DNA of 64,000 nucleotides from Borborobacter arsenicus (GCF_003934165.1 NZ_RKST01000006.1:124001-188000); one strand, 5' to 3'; shown: positions 28,402-37,151, counted from the stretch's first letter. The notes: generated by a model not told the origin, from the letters alone. Program-made: numbers and translations.

Positions 28402-29313
28402 GCTTGTTGCCGATGCCGATGAGCAGCTTGCGTTGCCGCTGGGCAGTGCGACCGAGACACTGCCTGTCTCGAAGCTGGTGGCAACCGAGTGGACGAAACG
28501 CTGGACCTGGACACCGAGCGGCGAGACGGTGCCGTCACCATTCTCCAGATCGAGCGTGGTGATTGCCGTCAGCTCACGCTTGGCCTCGCTCGTCACCTCG
28601 ACATTTCCTTGGGCGACCATTCCAAGCACGATGCGATCAACCAGCGGCCGGTAGGGCTCCATCAGGTCATCGGAAAGCGCAAAGGCATTGGCCCGGTTGG
28701 CATGGAACACACCGATGGTCGGATGCAAACCGGCCGCACAAACCGCCCGCGAGACTGCGGCCCGCAGCACGGTATAACCATAGTTCAAGAGCGCGTTGGC
28801 GCCGTCTGCGGTGCGATCACGCGAAAAATCCGGTCCGAACAAAGCCTTCCAATAGCGCCTTGCGGCCTGCGCCTCGATATTGTCGGGATCGCCCGAACGC
28901 ACCTTGCGAGCCAGGAGATCAAAAGCGCCAGCCTCCTTTCCCGCCAAGGACAGGACATGACCCTGCATGCGTATCTTGGCCGCCACGATCTGACGCCAGA
29001 TCTGCTTGCCGAGCGGGCGGGAAGCGCCAATCTGCGCACGCATGCGCGCGCCCTGCTGGTAATGGCCCTGCATGGGCCAGACACAGGCGACCGGTGCGTG
29101 ATTTGTGCCGCAGATCACGATCGGAACCGCACGCTCGGACAGGCGCAGCATGACCGAATTGGACCAGCTCGTGCCATGGGCATGCACGATCAGCGCGCTG
29201 ATATCATCAAGCGCGATACGCCCTTTTTCCTCGCCCGCCTCGCTTACGGTCAGAAAGCCGCGATGCGTAGCAAGGAAAAGCCCATCGGTTTCAATATCGA
29301 CCACACGCTCCAT
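28225..29313 (-). CDS. cas1: CRISPR integrase Cas1 (type II-C), reading frame fused into the array
   Basis: The metal-dependent integrase of spacer acquisition. From ATG 29313 (MERVVDIETDGLFLA) residues 1-290 are a full type II Cas1 core. Likely catalytic residues are E147 (NIEAQAARRYW), H204 (GVFHANRANAF) and the D215/D216-E219 group (LSDDLMEPYRP). From residue 291 the frame enters the truncated repeat and the array. It then reads through three repeats, giving three copies of SLAVQKTRSSGN, and stops in a spacer at 28225. The usual C-terminal tail and the following cas2 are missing. An 8-residue-longer start (29337) exists. It lies 57 nt after the cas9 stop. Confidence 0.93.
   Translation of the reverse strand: MERVVDIETDGLFLATHRGFLTVSEAGEEKGRIALDDISALIVHAHGTSWSNSVMLRLSERAVPIVICGTNHAPVACVWPMQGHYQQGARMRAQIGASRPLGKQIWRQIVAAKIRMQGHVLSLAGKEAGAFDLLARKVRSGDPDNIEAQAARRYWKALFGPDFSRDRTADGANALLNYGYTVLRAAVSRAVCAAGLHPTIGVFHANRANAFALSDDLMEPYRPLVDRIVLGMVAQGNVEVTSEAKRELTAITTLDLENGDGTVSPLGVQVQRFVHSVATSFETGSVSVALPSGNASCSSASATSSLAVQKTRSSGNRLVPFSTPLPSLAVQKTRSSGNRRGLHDVPHNSLAVQKTRSSGNTA
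28432..28442 (+). repeat. Truncated CRISPR repeat inside the 3' end of cas1
   Basis: GTTGCCGCTGG is an 11-nt exact copy of the start of the repeat, one spacer (30 nt) after the last full repeat; then the match stops. On the minus strand it encodes the PSGN of ...VALPSGN in cas1. The junction between array and cas1 therefore lies here. Confidence 0.8.
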
Positions 29314-29370
29314 AATTGTATGATAATATATATACAATCACTAGGTGCACAGAAGATATGTATTTTGTGG

Positions 29371-32300
29371 TTAATCTCCCAGCCTCGCCTTTCTCTCCAG
29401 CCGGGTCTCCCGGTCCTGCGGGCCGGGATCGAACACTCGCCCGGTCCCATCGACACGGAGCTGGCGCGCGCCGATCTCACGCAGCCCACTGGCCGCCTTC
29501 GAAAAATATTTGAACGGGTCGTCCTTATCGGCATCCCGTGCCTTCAATGCGCCGGCCTCGTTATGCCCGGCAAGATAAATCTGGCCGGCCGTACTGAATT
29601 TGACGACACGGCCGATCGTCAGTCCGTCCTTCGGGTGTTCATAGGCCACCATGTCGTTCTGCTTCAGGCTCAGGACCTTGCGTGCAGCCGGATGCGGCCT
29701 GGCGGCCTGAGGGTCCCGGTCGGGCCGGTGGGCGTCGAACATGGTGACGACATCGGCGACCCATTTGCCGTCCGGCAATTCCCACACGTCGTAGCGGAAA
29801 TTGGCGTCGCCCTTATAGCCCTTGTAGGCGCGGCCCTCTTTGTCGCGGATCGGGATGACTGACAGGGATTCGGTCAGCCGCACATGGCGGATCCGATGGA
29901 ATTTCTGGTCGGTCTTGCGAAAATAGTCGAGCGCCGCAGCAAACTCCCTGCCGGTCAGGCCGCTGGTGGCGGAATAGAGGCGGCGACGCAACTCATCATC
30001 GCGGATGTTAGGGATGTCCTTGTCGGTGAGCGACAGGAAGGGCTTGCGCCGTACCACGATGGTGTTTCCCCGCGCGTCACATTCGCCGGTGATGCCATAG
30101 GCGGTGTCGTTATGAAGCTGACCGGCGGTGCGCCCGTTTTCACCGGGCTTCGGCAGCGTGCCGTGGTCGGGCTTATGGCTGACGACGATCCGCTCGACCA
30201 TGGCCTTGAGGTCGTCGCGGAAAGTCGGCCACGGTTCGGGAATATCCGCAACCGTTTCCTCCAGCGCGATCGTCTCGCGCAGGGCCGCCTGGGTGGAGAT
30301 CTTTTGCAGCAGGCTGCGCGTGGTGACGCCGACCACGGCGGCGTCAATGGCATGATGGCGATGATCCTTGCGGTTCTTGGCCTGCGCGGTGCCAGCGAAA
30401 TTGTGATCCGGCAGGATCGAGTTCAGCCCCCAATTGCGCCGCAGCATCTCGGTCAGGCGGCCTGGAATGACGCGGACATGCCGGCGGCGCTTCAGCACAC
30501 CGTCGCCATCGGCTTCCTCGGCGGGATAAAGCGCGACAAGATATTCATGCGCCAGGCGTGACAGATACTGTGTGTCCGTCAATTGCCGGGCAAGAAAGTC
30601 CTCCTCGTCCTGATATTTTTCCATCGCGTCGCGGGCAAAGCGCCAACGCTTGTTACGCGGCAGGCGGTTGGCACGTTCCAGGATCGCGTCGTAATCGCTC
30701 GCCCATTCGGCCACCTCGGCCGGCGCGCGATCGCGTTTGACGCGATTGGCCTCGACCACGCAGAGGATGCGGTTTGCCTGGCTGTCATCGAGCGTGCGCG
30801 ACCAGGGCAGGATATGATCGACATCGACGGCGCCGGAAAACAGCATGCGGATGCCGATCGGCCTGCCGGTATAGATGCAGACGCGGTCCTCCGGATTGTC
30901 CGGGTTGAGTTCCTCCCACAGCTTCAGCAGGTTGCGATTGTGGCCATTGTCCTTCTGGCCGAGTTCGCGCAGCTTTTCAGAGCGCTTTGCGGCGGCACGC
31001 GTGTTTTCACCGATCTTGCGGTTGACTTCGGCTTTCTCTTTTTCGTTAAGCTTCAAGTCCCGGGCAAGCTCGATGGCGATCTGCTCCGGCTTGCCATATT
31101 GCCGGATGAGCCCGTTCACCACCTGTTGCATCTGGTTCAGCGCGATGTGCACCGTCGGGTTGGTGATGCGCCCCTTGGCGACGTCGTAAGGGTCGTCGGG
31201 CTCGCCGGTACCCGGCGGAATGCGACGCTCCAGAATTTCCTGGTATTTGGGCAGCCGATCAAGATCACCATCCGTGGGCGCCAGGGCATGATCGTAGCCT
31301 GCCCGCTTTGCCGCTTCCGCCTCGGGAATCACGTCGGCTTTCAGTTCCTCCAGCATCGACGATATAGCCGTCAGGCCCAGCCGGCCATAGCCGTCGGGTA
31401 GATGGATGCTCGCCACCACCTCGGCCGCATCGTCCGGAACACCGTAGGTTACGACCAGCCATTCATGCAGGGAAAGCGGATCTTCCTGCTCGCGCAGTTG
31501 ATCGATGACCGTCCATTGCTCGTCAGTGGAGAAGGTCGCCCAGCGATTGCCGAACGCCTTCTTGTCCGACAACGCCGCATTAACCTCGTCGCCGATCATG
31601 TCGACGCGATTGTCGGTTTCCTTGTTGAAGCGAAATTCCGAACCAGAAAGTTTGAGGGTCTTCCTGAGCGTTTTATAGGTTGTCTTCCGAATACCTTTAA
31701 GCTGCCGCACCAAGGTATCACGCTCATCGAGCGTCAGCTTGCGGTGGGACTGGTCGGGCAACACGATTTCCAGCTCATTGACCTCCTTGTAGAGCCGGAA
31801 TTGCTGGAACAGCGGATGCGCCTTGGGCAGACGGGTTTCAGCCGGATTGAAGCTGCATTTGCCGACAATGGCCGCCTTGAGGGGCCGCTGATAGAACATC
31901 ACCCTGAACAGATGGCTGCGACGATCCTCCGTCAGCACCTCAGGGTAATATGGCTGCTGCATCTCCCAGATCGCATTGAATTCCTCTTCAAGCAGTTTGC
32001 GGACGGGATAGAAATCATAGGTAGTCTTTGAGTTTCTCCCGTCATCGGCGCCCTCCTCGCCGAGCGCGCCGCTACGCACGCGCACCCATTCGCCTTTGGC
32101 GCGCCGCATGGCCAGGAACTGGCCGAGCGTGCGGGCGCCGGCCTCCTGCATTTTTTCATGCAGCCGATTGGCCCCGATCTCGATGGCGCCCTTCTCGTTG
32201 CTTTTGCGATCCGCCTTGCGGTTCGACTTGAAGCCGCGGCGCTGGTTGAGGTGAAACAGCGCCCGGCCGATATGATGCAGCGGCAGCTTTTCCGACAGCG

Positions 32301-32664
32301 CCCGCGCCCGCAGATTGTAGACATCGGCAAGCGCTTGCTCGACCGCCTCCCGCGGGCTGCGATCACTGGTTTCGGCCAGCAGTTCCTTGCGCGCCTGCTG
32401 GTCGGCCGGCATCAGGCCATATTCGGTCAGCGTGCGCAGAACCGCCTTGCGCCGGCGCTTGTAGCGGTCACGCCGGCGCGCCATGCCACGCGCCACGCGA
32501 CGCCCCTCGGCCAGCGAATTGCCGGATTTCGGCTCGCGGCCATCCGAGAAGATGCGTACAAGCATATGTTCTAAAGCGATGGGGCGCCCGTCAGTATCTA
32601 GCTTGAAAACACAGCCGCCTAGGCTGTTGGTTCCAATATCGAACGCAAATGCACGCTCTGTCAT
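29371..32664 (-). CDS. cas9: CRISPR-associated endonuclease Cas9 (type II-C)
   Basis: A 1097-aa RNA-guided DNA nuclease in the II-C size range. RuvC-I is AFAFDIGTNSLGG with D9. The Arg-rich bridge helix is at ~55-75. RuvC-II is QIAIELARD with E532. HNH is VDHILPWSRTLDDSQANRIL with H617 and N631. RuvC-III is HHAIDAA with H771 and D774. All catalytic positions are intact, so it should be an active nuclease. The C-terminal ~150 residues are the PAM-interacting region; the PAM is not predictable here. ATG 32664 is preferred to 32760 because GGGGG lies 5 nt upstream and the family begins here. A crRNA-like RNA downstream of its promoter may regulate it. Confidence 0.97.
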   Translation of the reverse strand: MTERAFAFDIGTNSLGGCVFKLDTDGRPIALEHMLVRIFSDGREPKSGNSLAEGRRVARGMARRRDRYKRRRKAVLRTLTEYGLMPADQQARKELLAETSDRSPREAVEQALADVYNLRARALSEKLPLHHIGRALFHLNQRRGFKSNRKADRKSNEKGAIEIGANRLHEKMQEAGARTLGQFLAMRRAKGEWVRVRSGALGEEGADDGRNSKTTYDFYPVRKLLEEEFNAIWEMQQPYYPEVLTEDRRSHLFRVMFYQRPLKAAIVGKCSFNPAETRLPKAHPLFQQFRLYKEVNELEIVLPDQSHRKLTLDERDTLVRQLKGIRKTTYKTLRKTLKLSGSEFRFNKETDNRVDMIGDEVNAALSDKKAFGNRWATFSTDEQWTVIDQLREQEDPLSLHEWLVVTYGVPDDAAEVVASIHLPDGYGRLGLTAISSMLEELKADVIPEAEAAKRAGYDHALAPTDGDLDRLPKYQEILERRIPPGTGEPDDPYDVAKGRITNPTVHIALNQMQQVVNGLIRQYGKPEQIAIELARDLKLNEKEKAEVNRKIGENTRAAAKRSEKLRELGQKDNGHNRNLLKLWEELNPDNPEDRVCIYTGRPIGIRMLFSGAVDVDHILPWSRTLDDSQANRILCVVEANRVKRDRAPAEVAEWASDYDAILERANRLPRNKRWRFARDAMEKYQDEEDFLARQLTDTQYLSRLAHEYLVALYPAEEADGDGVLKRRRHVRVIPGRLTEMLRRNWGLNSILPDHNFAGTAQAKNRKDHRHHAIDAAVVGVTTRSLLQKISTQAALRETIALEETVADIPEPWPTFRDDLKAMVERIVVSHKPDHGTLPKPGENGRTAGQLHNDTAYGITGECDARGNTIVVRRKPFLSLTDKDIPNIRDDELRRRLYSATSGLTGREFAAALDYFRKTDQKFHRIRHVRLTESLSVIPIRDKEGRAYKGYKGDANFRYDVWELPDGKWVADVVTMFDAHRPDRDPQAARPHPAARKVLSLKQNDMVAYEHPKDGLTIGRVVKFSTAGQIYLAGHNEAGALKARDADKDDPFKYFSKAASGLREIGARQLRVDGTGRVFDPGPQDRETRLERKARLGD

Positions 32665-32737
32665 GTCGCCCCCTACCTTCACAATTGTTCGTATAATGCT
32701 TACTTTTTGGGGAACGTCAAATGAAGCTAATATAGTA

Positions 32738-32754
32738 AATGCGCCACCTATATA
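32738..32754 (+). promoter_or_regulatory. Candidate self-protospacer in the cas9 promoter region
   Basis: AATGCGCCACCTATATA lies 74-90 nt upstream of the cas9 start. It matches 15 of 17 bases of AATGGGCCACCTATGTA (32951-32967), the 17 nt directly 5' of the degenerate repeat at 32968. Counting from the repeat, differences are at positions 3 (guide G opposite target-strand T, a wobble) and 13. Further 5' the match stops. The 3' flank, where a II-C PAM would lie, is AGGCATAT. Cas9 bound here would cover minus-strand TATATA/TATATT elements that are candidate -10 boxes of cas9. Confidence 0.7.
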
Positions 32755-32775
32755 AGGCATATGAGTTTATGTAAT

Positions 32776-32806
32776 TTGACAGGCGAAGCGACTCAGTAAA
32801 TATTAT
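32776..32806 (+). promoter_or_regulatory. Candidate plus-strand promoter for the RNA between cas9 and tracrRNA
   Basis: TTGACA (32776-32781) is followed by TATTAT (32801-32806) after 19 nt, with an alternative TAAATA after 15 nt. Spacing is not ideal. Transcription would start near 32812, divergent from cas9, and end at the hairpin at 33000-33037, giving an RNA of about 225 nt that contains the degenerate repeat. Confidence 0.35.
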
Positions 32807-32967
32807 CTACTATTGTGGGTGTCGTGCCGACTCTCCAGCGTCCACAGTTGAATGTGTCGACACGCCGTAACTCATAGTTACAACCCACAGAAGCGCTGCC
32901 TCCAACGCAGCGGAAGGCTACTTGAGGTGCATTCATGTCAGATTGACCAGAATGGGCCACCTATGTA

Positions 32968-33003
32968 GTTACTGTCAGACGGCGTCTTCTGATCTGCTGG
33001 GCG
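32968..33003 (+). repeat. Solitary degenerate CRISPR repeat between cas9 and tracrRNA
   Basis: It aligns without gaps to the array repeat at 25 of 36 positions, in the same orientation. The best block is GCGTCTTCTGATCTGCTGGGC against GCGTTTTCTGAACTGCTAAGC (17/21). It starts with GTT like the true repeat. Several departures from the array repeat (GTTA at the 5' end, CAGAC in place of TGGAC) restore complementarity to the tracrRNA, where the counterparts are TTAAC and GTCTG. That suggests selection for tracrRNA pairing rather than simple decay. Confidence 0.75.
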
Positions 33004-33037
33004 GATTCCTCCACAAGAGGAATCCGCCTCTGTTTTT
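33000..33037 (+). terminator. Rho-independent terminator after the degenerate repeat
   Basis: GGCGGATTCCTC (33000-33011) and GAGGAATCCGCC (33017-33028) form a perfect 12-bp stem with a CACAA loop, followed by TCTGTTTTT. The left arm begins inside the last four bases of the degenerate repeat. No protein gene on the plus strand ends here, so it must end a non-coding RNA. Confidence 0.85.
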
Positions 33038-33099
33038 ATAGTCTCTCTCCTATTAAGTATTTACGCTTTGATTTTTGATTGTTGGATGATATGTACTAA

Positions 33100-33188
33100 T
33101 TACTGCCTAGCAGTTCAGAAAACGCGGTCTGGCTGTTAACAAGCTTCGACAGCACCAAATAAGGCCCTCGCCACGGCGGGGGCTTTTT
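33100..33188 (+). ncRNA. tracrRNA of the type II-C system
   Basis: TAGCAGTTCAGAAAACGCGG (33108-33127), continuing with TC, is a 22-nt perfect reverse complement of the array repeat. A partly complementary stretch (TGGCTGTTAAC) follows. A small hairpin GCTGT/ACAGC lies at 33132-33153. The terminator stem GCCCTCG/CGGGGGC (33164-33183) is followed by TTTTT. The order anti-repeat, tail hairpin, terminator is that of a tracrRNA on the plus strand. The 5' end is approximate; the sequence just upstream is AT-rich, but I see no strong -10/-35 pair. Confidence 0.92.
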
Positions 33189-33469
33189 GGTTTTGCGGAG
33201 AACCCTTGGGGGGACGCCTCGTGCCTGTTTTGCTCAGGCAAAATTGTCGGCAATGTATGCGGAACGACATCATTTCGACGATGTTTGCGCCGGATGCCGG
33301 CATCGGCATGGCCGGCTCCGGGACCATGCCTGTCCTGTCTTCATCGCCGCAGGATTGCTGCCTGAGCCCAAGCAGATCGGTGTCGCTCGACACCCTGTCG
33401 CTCGCAGCCGTGATCTTCAATAAAGGGAGATAAGGGTGCGAGCCTGAATGAATCAGGCTCTGCGGATGA
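33189..33469. other. Intergenic stretch between tracrRNA and tRNA-Leu
   Basis: About 280 nt with no convincing gene. Short open frames overlap each other and lack ribosome-binding sites. GAGCCTGAATGAATCAGGCTC (an AGCCTGA/TCAGGCT hairpin at about 33441-33459) is a possible structure just downstream of the tRNA gene; it lacks a strong T-run. Confidence 0.5.
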
Positions 33470-33554
33470 TGGTGCCCAGAAGAGGACTCGAACCTCCACG
33501 CCTCGCGGCACACGGACCTGAACCGTGCGCGTCTACCAATTCCGCCATCTGGGC
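33470..33554 (-). tRNA. tRNA-Leu (anticodon CAG)
   Basis: The 85-nt gene reads GCCCAGATGGCGGAATTGG at the 5' end. The anticodon stem-loop CACGG-TTCAGGT-CCGTG gives anticodon CAG, with a long class II variable arm, T-arm GTTCGAGTC, and a 3' end TCTGGGC-A-CCA with CCA encoded. Acceptor arms GCCCAGA and TCTGGGC pair fully. Confidence 0.97.
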
Positions 33555-33670
33555 TGGTGGGCGCTGATGTAAGCGGGCAGCGTCACCGTGTCAACGCGCA
33601 TTTTGCCGAAATACCATTTCAGGTCGAAGTTGAGACAAAATGGCCGCCTGCCAGCGCGGGGCCGGGAGCC

Positions 33671-34291
33671 TTACCCGGCCAGTACCTCTTTTGAAGCCAC
33701 CGTCGAATCGGCGTTGAGCTTGTAGACAATGGGAACGCCGGTGCCGAGTTCCAGGTTGACGATCTCCTCTCCCGAAATCCCCTCCAGCGCCATGATCAGC
33801 GCGCGCAGCGAATTGCCATGGGCGGCGACCAGCACGGTTTCGCCGCGCAACACATGCGGCTGCATATCGTGCATGTAATAGGGCCATACGCGCGCACCGG
33901 TGTCCTTCAGGCTTTCGCCGCCGGGCGGGGGCGTGTCGTAGGAGCGGCGCCATATATGCACCTGCTCCTTGCCCCATTTTGCCCGCGCATCGTCCTTGTT
34001 GAGGCCGTTGAGGTCGCCATAGTCGCGCTCGTTCAGCGCCGCGTTGCGGATGGTCTCAAGATCGCCCTGGCCGGTGGCATCCAAAATGTACTGGCAGGTG
34101 TTCTGGGCACGCGTCAGCGCGGAGGTGAAGGCGATGTCGAACTTCAAGCCGCGCGCGGCAAGTTTCGCGCCTGCTGCCTTGGCCTCGGCGACGCCCCGCT
34201 CGGTCAGGCCGGGGTCGCGCCAACCGGTGAAAAGATTCTTCAGGTTCCATTCGCTCTGGCCGTGGCGCACGAGCACAAGGGTTCCGGTCAT
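33671..34291 (-). CDS. gpmA: 2,3-bisphosphoglycerate-dependent phosphoglycerate mutase
   Basis: Interconverts 3- and 2-phosphoglycerate in glycolysis. The 206-aa protein begins [24 protein letters not shown] with catalytic His10 in RHGQS. It continues with [18 protein letters not shown] and ends with the second catalytic His region [15 protein letters not shown]. The short form (no C-terminal extension) is common in Rhizobiales. ATG 34291 is chosen on family length. It lies 47 nt after dapB. Confidence 0.95.
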   Translation of the reverse strand: MTGTLVLVRHGQSEWNLKNLFTGWRDPGLTERGVAEAKAAGAKLAARGLKFDIAFTSALTRAQNTCQYILDATGQGDLETIRNAALNERDYGDLNGLNKDDARAKWGKEQVHIWRRSYDTPPPGGESLKDTGARVWPYYMHDMQPHVLRGETVLVAAHGNSLRALIMALEGISGEEIVNLELGTGVPIVYKLNADSTVASKEVLAG

Positions 34292-34338
34292 AACTTGCTC
34301 CTTGAAGGTGAAAGGGGAGGCTGGTCCGTCACGAGTCT

Positions 34339-35151
34339 TCAGGACAGGCCCAGCACGTCGTGCATGGAATAGAGGCCGGGTTTGCGGCCATGGGCCCAAA
34401 GGGCGGCCTTTACCGCGCCGCGGGCGAAGATCGAGCGGTCTTCCGAATTATGGGTAAGCGTCAGGCGTTCGCCGGCGCCGGCGAAGATGACCGAATGGTC
34501 GCCGACCACAGAGCCGCCGCGCAGCGTGGCAAAGCCGATCGAGCCCGCCTGCCGGGGGCCGGTATAGCCGTCCCTTACGCGCACGCTGTTGTCCGGCAGC
34601 TTGATGTCGCGGCCGGCTGCCGCCGCCTCGCCAAACATAAGCGCGGTTCCGGACGGAGCATCGACCTTGTGGCGGTGATGCATTTCGAGGATCTCGATGT
34701 CGAAATCGTCCGGCCCGAGCGCCCGGGCAGCCTGCTCCACCAGCTCTGCCAGCAGATTGACGCCAAGGCTCATATTGCCGGATTTGACTATAGTGGCGTG
34801 CCGCGCCGCGGCGGCTATGGCAGCGTCGTCTTCGGCCGAGAAACCGGTGGTGCCGATCACATGGACGATACGGGCCTGGGCTGCATAGCCGGCAAATTCC
34901 CGGCTTGCCGCCGGTGACGTGAAATCGATCACCCCATCAGCCTTGGCAAAGGCCGGAAGCGGATCGTCGGTGATCGGAACATTGACGATGCCGATGCCGG
35001 CCAATTCGCCGGCATCGCGCCCGACATAGGGCGAGCCGGGACGTTCGATTGCGCCCGCCAGCCGCGCACCCGGCATTGAATGGACCGTGCGGACCAGCGT
35101 CTGGCCCATGCGGCCGCCTGCCCCGACAATGACAAGACCCATATCGCTCAT
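34339..35151 (-). CDS. dapB: 4-hydroxy-tetrahydrodipicolinate reductase
   Basis: Reduces 4-hydroxy-tetrahydrodipicolinate in the lysine/diaminopimelate pathway. The 270-aa protein has the nucleotide-binding motif [14 protein letters not shown], the substrate motif [16 protein letters not shown] with catalytic His and Lys, and VIGTTGFS. Its ATG overlaps the stop of the upstream ABC exporter gene by 4 nt, and gpmA follows. Confidence 0.97.
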   Translation of the reverse strand: MSDMGLVIVGAGGRMGQTLVRTVHSMPGARLAGAIERPGSPYVGRDAGELAGIGIVNVPITDDPLPAFAKADGVIDFTSPAASREFAGYAAQARIVHVIGTTGFSAEDDAAIAAAARHATIVKSGNMSLGVNLLAELVEQAARALGPDDFDIEILEMHHRHKVDAPSGTALMFGEAAAAGRDIKLPDNSVRVRDGYTGPRQAGSIGFATLRGGSVVGDHSVIFAGAGERLTLTHNSEDRSIFARGAVKAALWAHGRKPGLYSMHDVLGLS

Positions 35152-37007
35152 GCGGTTTTTCTCCGTGTCGGCCGTGCCGGCCCTGGAGCCTTGGCCGGGG
35201 GCTCCATCTGTTTCGTATCGTCCACCAGGCCGAGCCCCTTGCCGCTTTGCAGTCGGTGGAAGCGCGCATAGACGCCATGCGGATTGGTGATCAGTGCGTC
35301 GTGTGTTCCTTCCTCTACCAGCCGGCCCTCTTCCAGCACGATGATATGATCGGCATTGACCACGGTGGAAAGCCGGTGGGCAATCACGATGGTCGTGCGC
35401 CCTTCCATGACCGTGGCCAGCGCCTCTTGCACACGTGCTTCCGATTCATTGTCCAGCGCCGAGGTCGCTTCGTCGAGGAGCAGGATCGGGGCCTGCCGCA
35501 CGATGGCTCGGGCGATCGAGATGCGCTGGCGCTGGCCACCCGACAGAGTCACGCCGTTTTCGCCAACCAGAGTATCATAGCCCTGCGGCTGCTGGCCGAT
35601 GAACTGGTCGGCGGCAGCGAGATCGGCCGCCTGCCTGATCTCCCCATCATTCGCGCTTTCGCGGCCATAGCGGATATTATCGGCAATGGTCCCCTCGAAG
35701 AGATAAGGCTGTTGCGAGACATAGGCGATCGCGTTGCGCAGCGAGGCCTTGGTGACCTTGGATATGTCCTGTCCGTCGATGCTGATCGAGCCGCTATCGA
35801 CATCGTAGAAGCCTTCGAGCAGTGCGGTGATGGTGGATTTGCCGGCTCCCGAGGCGCCGACAATGGCGGTGGTCTTGCCGGCCGCGGCGACGAAACTGAT
35901 TTCGTTCAGCACGGGCAGGTCAGGCGCATAGGAGAAGGATACCCTCTCGAAGCGGACCTCGCCCTTGTCCACCTTCAGTTCGGGTGCCCCCGGTGCGTCG
36001 CCCTGCTGCGGCTCGATGTCCAGGATCTCATAGATCATCCGTGCATTGACCAGCGAGCGCTCGAGCCCGACCTGGAGGCGTGCGAGACGGCGGACGGGAT
36101 CGTAGGCAAGCAACAGCGCCGTGATGAAGGAAACGGTCGAGCCCGGCAGCAACCCGCCATGGGTGGAGCGGTAGCCGGCATAGGCGATGACACCCGCCAC
36201 GGCGAAACCGGCCAGCATTTCGGAAATCGGCGTCAATCGCTCCGACACGCGCGCGATCTTGTTGGAGCGCTCCTCGGCATGGTCGATGAGCTGGCTCATC
36301 TTGCGCGAAAGCTGGCTTTCCATGGTGAAGGCCTTGACCACCGACACGCCCTGAGTCGCTTCCTGCATGGAGCCTATCAGATGCGAATTGATCTCCACCG
36401 CCTGCCTTGTGACACGCCGCAGCCGCCGCATCAGATAGTTGACGGCATAGATGAGCGGCGGGCCGATAAGGAACGCGATGACCGACAGCAGCGGGTCCTG
36501 CATGACCATGACGGTGACCAGGGCCACCAGCGACACCAGGTCGCGCGCCACAGCCGTCAGCGTCATCGACAGCAGATCGCGGATGCCGCCGACATTCTGG
36601 TTGATCTGGGCGGCAAGATGGCCCGATCGCGTCTCGGTGAAGAAGCTGACATCGAGCTTCATCAAATGGTCGAACAATCGCCTCTGGTAGCGGGCGACCA
36701 GATTGTTTCCCACCTTGGCCAGGATGACGGCCTGCATATAGCTTGCCACGCCGCGAAGGGTGAAGGCCGCCAGGATCGATGCGCAGATCAGCACGATCAG
36801 GTCGCTGCGCTGGCGATAGAATATGTCGTCGATCACGTCGCGCATGATCCATGCGGGGTAGGCGGTCGTGAGCGCCACGGCGACCATGCAAACGGCCGCT
36901 ATCGCATAGGACCCAACATATTCCCGGCCATTTTCGGCCAGAACGCGCCGAATCACGGCTACGATCTCGCCTCGATCGACTTCAGACTTTCTACGGCTGG
37001 AGCTCAA
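35148..37007 (-). CDS. ABC exporter, fused membrane and ATPase domains (MsbA-like)
   Basis: A 619-aa half-transporter. The N-terminal ~320 residues form six predicted helices with the intracellular-loop motif [20 protein letters not shown]. The ATPase part has Walker [10 protein letters not shown], signature [15 protein letters not shown], Walker [13 protein letters not shown] and VIAHRLSTV. The start is TTG at 37007, with no better ATG nearby. The C-terminal ~20 residues are basic. Lipid or lipid-linked export is typical of the group; the substrate is unknown. Confidence 0.9.
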   Translation of the reverse strand: MSSSRRKSEVDRGEIVAVIRRVLAENGREYVGSYAIAAVCMVAVALTTAYPAWIMRDVIDDIFYRQRSDLIVLICASILAAFTLRGVASYMQAVILAKVGNNLVARYQRRLFDHLMKLDVSFFTETRSGHLAAQINQNVGGIRDLLSMTLTAVARDLVSLVALVTVMVMQDPLLSVIAFLIGPPLIYAVNYLMRRLRRVTRQAVEINSHLIGSMQEATQGVSVVKAFTMESQLSRKMSQLIDHAEERSNKIARVSERLTPISEMLAGFAVAGVIAYAGYRSTHGGLLPGSTVSFITALLLAYDPVRRLARLQVGLERSLVNARMIYEILDIEPQQGDAPGAPELKVDKGEVRFERVSFSYAPDLPVLNEISFVAAAGKTTAIVGASGAGKSTITALLEGFYDVDSGSISIDGQDISKVTKASLRNAIAYVSQQPYLFEGTIADNIRYGRESANDGEIRQAADLAAADQFIGQQPQGYDTLVGENGVTLSGGQRQRISIARAIVRQAPILLLDEATSALDNESEARVQEALATVMEGRTTIVIAHRLSTVVNADHIIVLEEGRLVEEGTHDALITNPHGVYARFHRLQSGKGLGLVDDTKQMEPPAKAPGPARPTRRKTA

Positions 37008-37151
37008 ATTCTGGACCGTCTTGCGTTTCCGTTCGGGCGGGCATCGCCAAAGGTGACCCTATTAGACTGATCGCGCGGGCTTGCCTATGCCTGTGCAGGC
37101 GAAACTTCGACATCGCCAATTTATGCGCAGCCGTGCTTGCCGGAACAGGGT

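Larger units (their letters stand above)
32938..33037 (+). ncRNA. Candidate crRNA-like RNA with degenerate repeat (scaRNA-like, cas9-promoter guide)
   Basis: It has three parts in crRNA order: a 5' guide whose last 17 nt match the cas9 promoter (15/17), a degenerate 36-nt repeat (32968-33003), and an intrinsic terminator (33000-33037). The repeat can pair with the tracrRNA anti-repeat encoded just downstream, so it could load Cas9 like a crRNA. The short imperfect target match would favour binding without cleavage. The 5' end is unknown: 32938 marks only a 30-nt guide equivalent, and the transcript may begin near 32812. Function is inferred by analogy with F. novicida scaRNA and S. pyogenes tracr-L. 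Confidence 0.65.

Noticed and set aside
32810-33000. A small protein gene between cas9 and tracrRNA
   Set aside because: No frame of useful length with a ribosome-binding site is present. The region fits a non-coding transcript ending at the 33000-33037 hairpin.
32968-33003. The solitary repeat as a remnant of a second ordinary CRISPR array
   Set aside because: There is only one copy, no second repeat at a 66-nt distance on either side, a terminator fused to its end, and changes that favour tracrRNA pairing. A decayed array remains possible but explains less.
26085-33200. A cas2 or csn2/cas4 gene in the CRISPR locus
   Set aside because: I read both strands between the ALDH gene and the tRNA and found no Cas2-like ferredoxin-fold frame, nor any csn2 or cas4. 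The remaining frames are shadows of cas9, cas1 or the array.
33206-33433. A 75-aa plus-strand frame downstream of the tracrRNA
   Set aside because: It overlaps two other frames, lacks a ribosome-binding site and recognisable motif, and lies between two RNA genes.
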